Below, piece after piece: positions 4,735 to 5,837 of a DNA stretch of 5,837 nucleotides. Source of the stretch: UBA6136 sp964386975. GTDB taxonomy: Bacteria; Pseudomonadota; Gammaproteobacteria; Methylococcales; Methylococcaceae. The DNA is taken from positions 1 to 5,837 of the forward strand of contig CAYLUS010000072.1 in assembly GCA_964386975.1 (NCBI GenBank), in the 5' to 3' direction. Below the pieces are notes generated by a model. That model was not told the DNA's origin, searched no databases, and saw only the letters and a program-made list of their open reading frames with translations. Every line of letters starts with the position of its first letter. Position 1 is the first letter of the stretch. The translations under genes were made by a program, and so were the position numbers.

Positions 4735-4751
4735 GGGCGGCTAGCCTTTTT
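4735..4751 (+). terminator. Weak candidate terminator of the 4188 gene
   Basis: A short G-C stem, GGC (4736-4738) with GCC (4744-4746), extendable by a G-U pair, is followed directly by five T (4747-4751). It starts 10 bases after the stop codon. The stem is shorter than most functional terminators. Confidence 0.3.
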
Positions 4752-4830
4752 GATGCTCGTCTTTCAAAGCAGTTGGTAACTGGGTCATCTGAAACGTTTG
4801 GTCAGTTTTAAGAGGATCACTTCTTTGGGT

Positions 4831-4857
4831 TGCCATGACCCTCCTCATCACATGGCA
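4831..4857. repeat. TGCCATG / CATGGCA inverted repeat
   Basis: Perfect seven-base arms separated by 13 bases, in the middle of the convergent gap. It may help end transcription from either side, although no T run follows on either strand. Confidence 0.35.
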
Positions 4858-4970
4858 TTCGAAAATCATCAAGGGTCTGGCCCTGAGCCATTGATGCCAC
4901 AGGCCACATCAGTTAGATGATGCGCCAACTGGAATGAATCCAGCATAAAAATCAGTTCGTCCACGAAGAA

Positions 4971-5837
4971 CTAACCTGTGATGCCGGGTGGGGTTTTGAC
5001 CCAGGGATTGCCTTTAGCGGCGAGTGCAAATCCGAAATCAAACAGGCTCCGCATGTAGTTGCGGTCAAAATCCATATGGTGTGGCGCATTGAATGACTGA
5101 GGGATGAATGTCAGATTGAAGTCGATCTTGTCCTGTTTGGCCGTGAGGTAGAGACGGTAGAGATCACCGACTCCTTGGGTCTGAATCAACGATGTAATTG
5201 CTTTTTGAATGATCGGTAAGGTTCTTCTCTCAACCTGGGTCCAATCATGATCGAGACGGGCATTACGAATAATGAAGAGCCGTCTCGCTCGATGTTCGCT
5301 TTGATCCTCTAAAAGTTTGGCCGTCCTGAGCGCTGGGGGGTAGAGGAATACCTGCGTCGTCGCCCCGCCATCGACATGCATCTCCTGATAAGGATGGCCC
5401 TCCGCCACCACATCGATTAAGACGGGCGGGAAAGCACCCGGTATCGCCGCGGATGCAATCATCAAACTTCGAAAAAGGGCCAGGGATCCGGGTTTGCCGC
5501 TGGCGGCTATTTTTGTGAGATTCCAAATGACCGGAACCTGGGAATCGAGATTGGTTGTTGCAACAAGTAGCAACCGTCCAAGCTTGTACTGTGCGGCAAT
5601 GTCTTCAAGCATGCGCTGGTCAATGTACTTATCCAGCAACCGCCAAAGCGGTCGGTTATTGGCCATGGCATCGTCCCAAATCGCCGCAGTAATCCGCCTT
5701 TCTTCAAGAATGTCCGCTTGCGTAACGCCGGTGTATACCTCTCTCAGTTTTTGGTCATAACGAGGTCCCAAAAATGCAAAGGGGGCAATAAGTGCCCCGG
5801 TGCTAACACCGGTTACCAATTTGAATTCAGGGCGATC
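4971..5837 (-). CDS. Patatin-like phospholipase, partial (N-terminus beyond window)
   Basis: Lipid acyl hydrolase of the patatin family, which cleaves fatty acids from phospholipids with a Ser-Asp dyad. The 288 residues in the window are the C-terminal part. The nucleophile elbow G-V-S-T-G is at fragment residues 10-14 (Ser12, codon 5804-5802), the catalytic Asp is in V-D-G-G-A (Asp156), and A-S-A-A-I-P-G-A-F-P-P precedes it, all as in active members. RPEFKLVTGVSTGALIAPFA resembles the group in which an N-terminal lipoprotein signal and the oxyanion glycine loop come first; those lie beyond 5837. The frame is open to the window edge, so the TTG at 5819 is an internal Leu codon, not a start. 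The C-terminus (MDFDRNYMRSLFDFG, then PW and PPG) is intact. Location is probably the envelope, by analogy. The gene is convergent with the 4188 gene. Confidence 0.9.
   Translation of the reverse strand, partial: DRPEFKLVTGVSTGALIAPFAFLGPRYDQKLREVYTGVTQADILEERRITAAIWDDAMANNRPLWRLLDKYIDQRMLEDIAAQYKLGRLLLVATTNLDSQVPVIWNLTKIAASGKPGSLALFRSLMIASAAIPGAFPPVLIDVVAEGHPYQEMHVDGGATTQVFLYPPALRTAKLLEDQSEHRARRLFIIRNARLDHDWTQVERRTLPIIQKAITSLIQTQGVGDLYRLYLTAKQDKIDFNLTFIPQSFNAPHHMDFDRNYMRSLFDFGFALAAKGNPWVKTPPGITG

Larger units (their letters stand above)
4725..4970. other. Convergent intergenic region with several inverted repeats
   Basis: Both neighbouring genes end into this 246-base gap, so it should hold terminators. 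Seen are GGC-GGCTA-GCC followed by TTTTT (4736-4751), TGCCATG/CATGGCA with a 13-base loop (4831-4837 and 4851-4857), AGGG-TCTGG-CCCT near 4873-4885, and CTGGA/TCCAG (4929-4943). None is a textbook intrinsic terminator. No small ORF in it looks real. Confidence 0.5.

Noticed and set aside
5817..5819. TTG as the start of the patatin-like gene
   Set aside because: The frame continues upstream as RPEFK-LVTGVSTG, which matches the family, and the oxyanion loop needed for activity must lie beyond the window.

Overview
The window comes from a bacterium of roughly balanced base composition, by eye a little over half G+C. Families typical of Gram-negative bacteria are present: a bacterial thiopurine methyltransferase and a patatin-like lipase of the kind found in Proteobacteria and some environmental phyla. 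A gene for a signal-peptide protein with six cysteines also implies a periplasm or cell exterior. No rRNA, tRNA or ribosomal protein gene is present, so the organism cannot be placed. A Gram-negative, possibly environmental bacterium is the most that can be said.

Layout. Bases 1-233 are non-coding and hold a degenerate repeat with about 30-base spacing (13-102), possibly an old insertion-sequence end, then two inverted repeats just before a toxin-antitoxin pair. That pair (234-554 toxin, 529-822 antitoxin, + strand, overlapping) is a RelE/HigB-like toxin with a HigA-like helix-turn-helix antitoxin. It converges on a thiopurine S-methyltransferase gene (tpm, 878-1537, - strand), with a strong inverted repeat between them. 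After a 291-base gene-free stretch comes a - strand gene for an exported six-cysteine protein of unknown function (1829-2890). A 355-base divergent intergenic region with several palindromes separates it from a + strand gene for a membrane-anchored protein whose soluble part carries two copies of a 47-residue YPRP module (3246-3971). Next are a doubtful small ORF joined by an ATGA overlap, a strong two-part hairpin (4131-4164), and a four-helix membrane protein with two related halves (4188-4724). The window ends in the 3' part of a patatin-like phospholipase gene (- strand, 4971 to beyond 5837), convergent with the membrane protein gene.

The genes do not form one evident pathway. The toxin-antitoxin pair is a self-contained stability or stress module beside possible insertion-sequence debris. 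tpm would methylate sulfur, selenium or tellurium compounds in the cytoplasm. The 3246 and 4188 genes are plausibly co-transcribed and both act at the inner membrane. The two least explained genes are the duplicated-YPRP protein and the exported six-cysteine protein, which are divergently transcribed from one shared control region. No defence system, CRISPR array or complete mobile element is visible.
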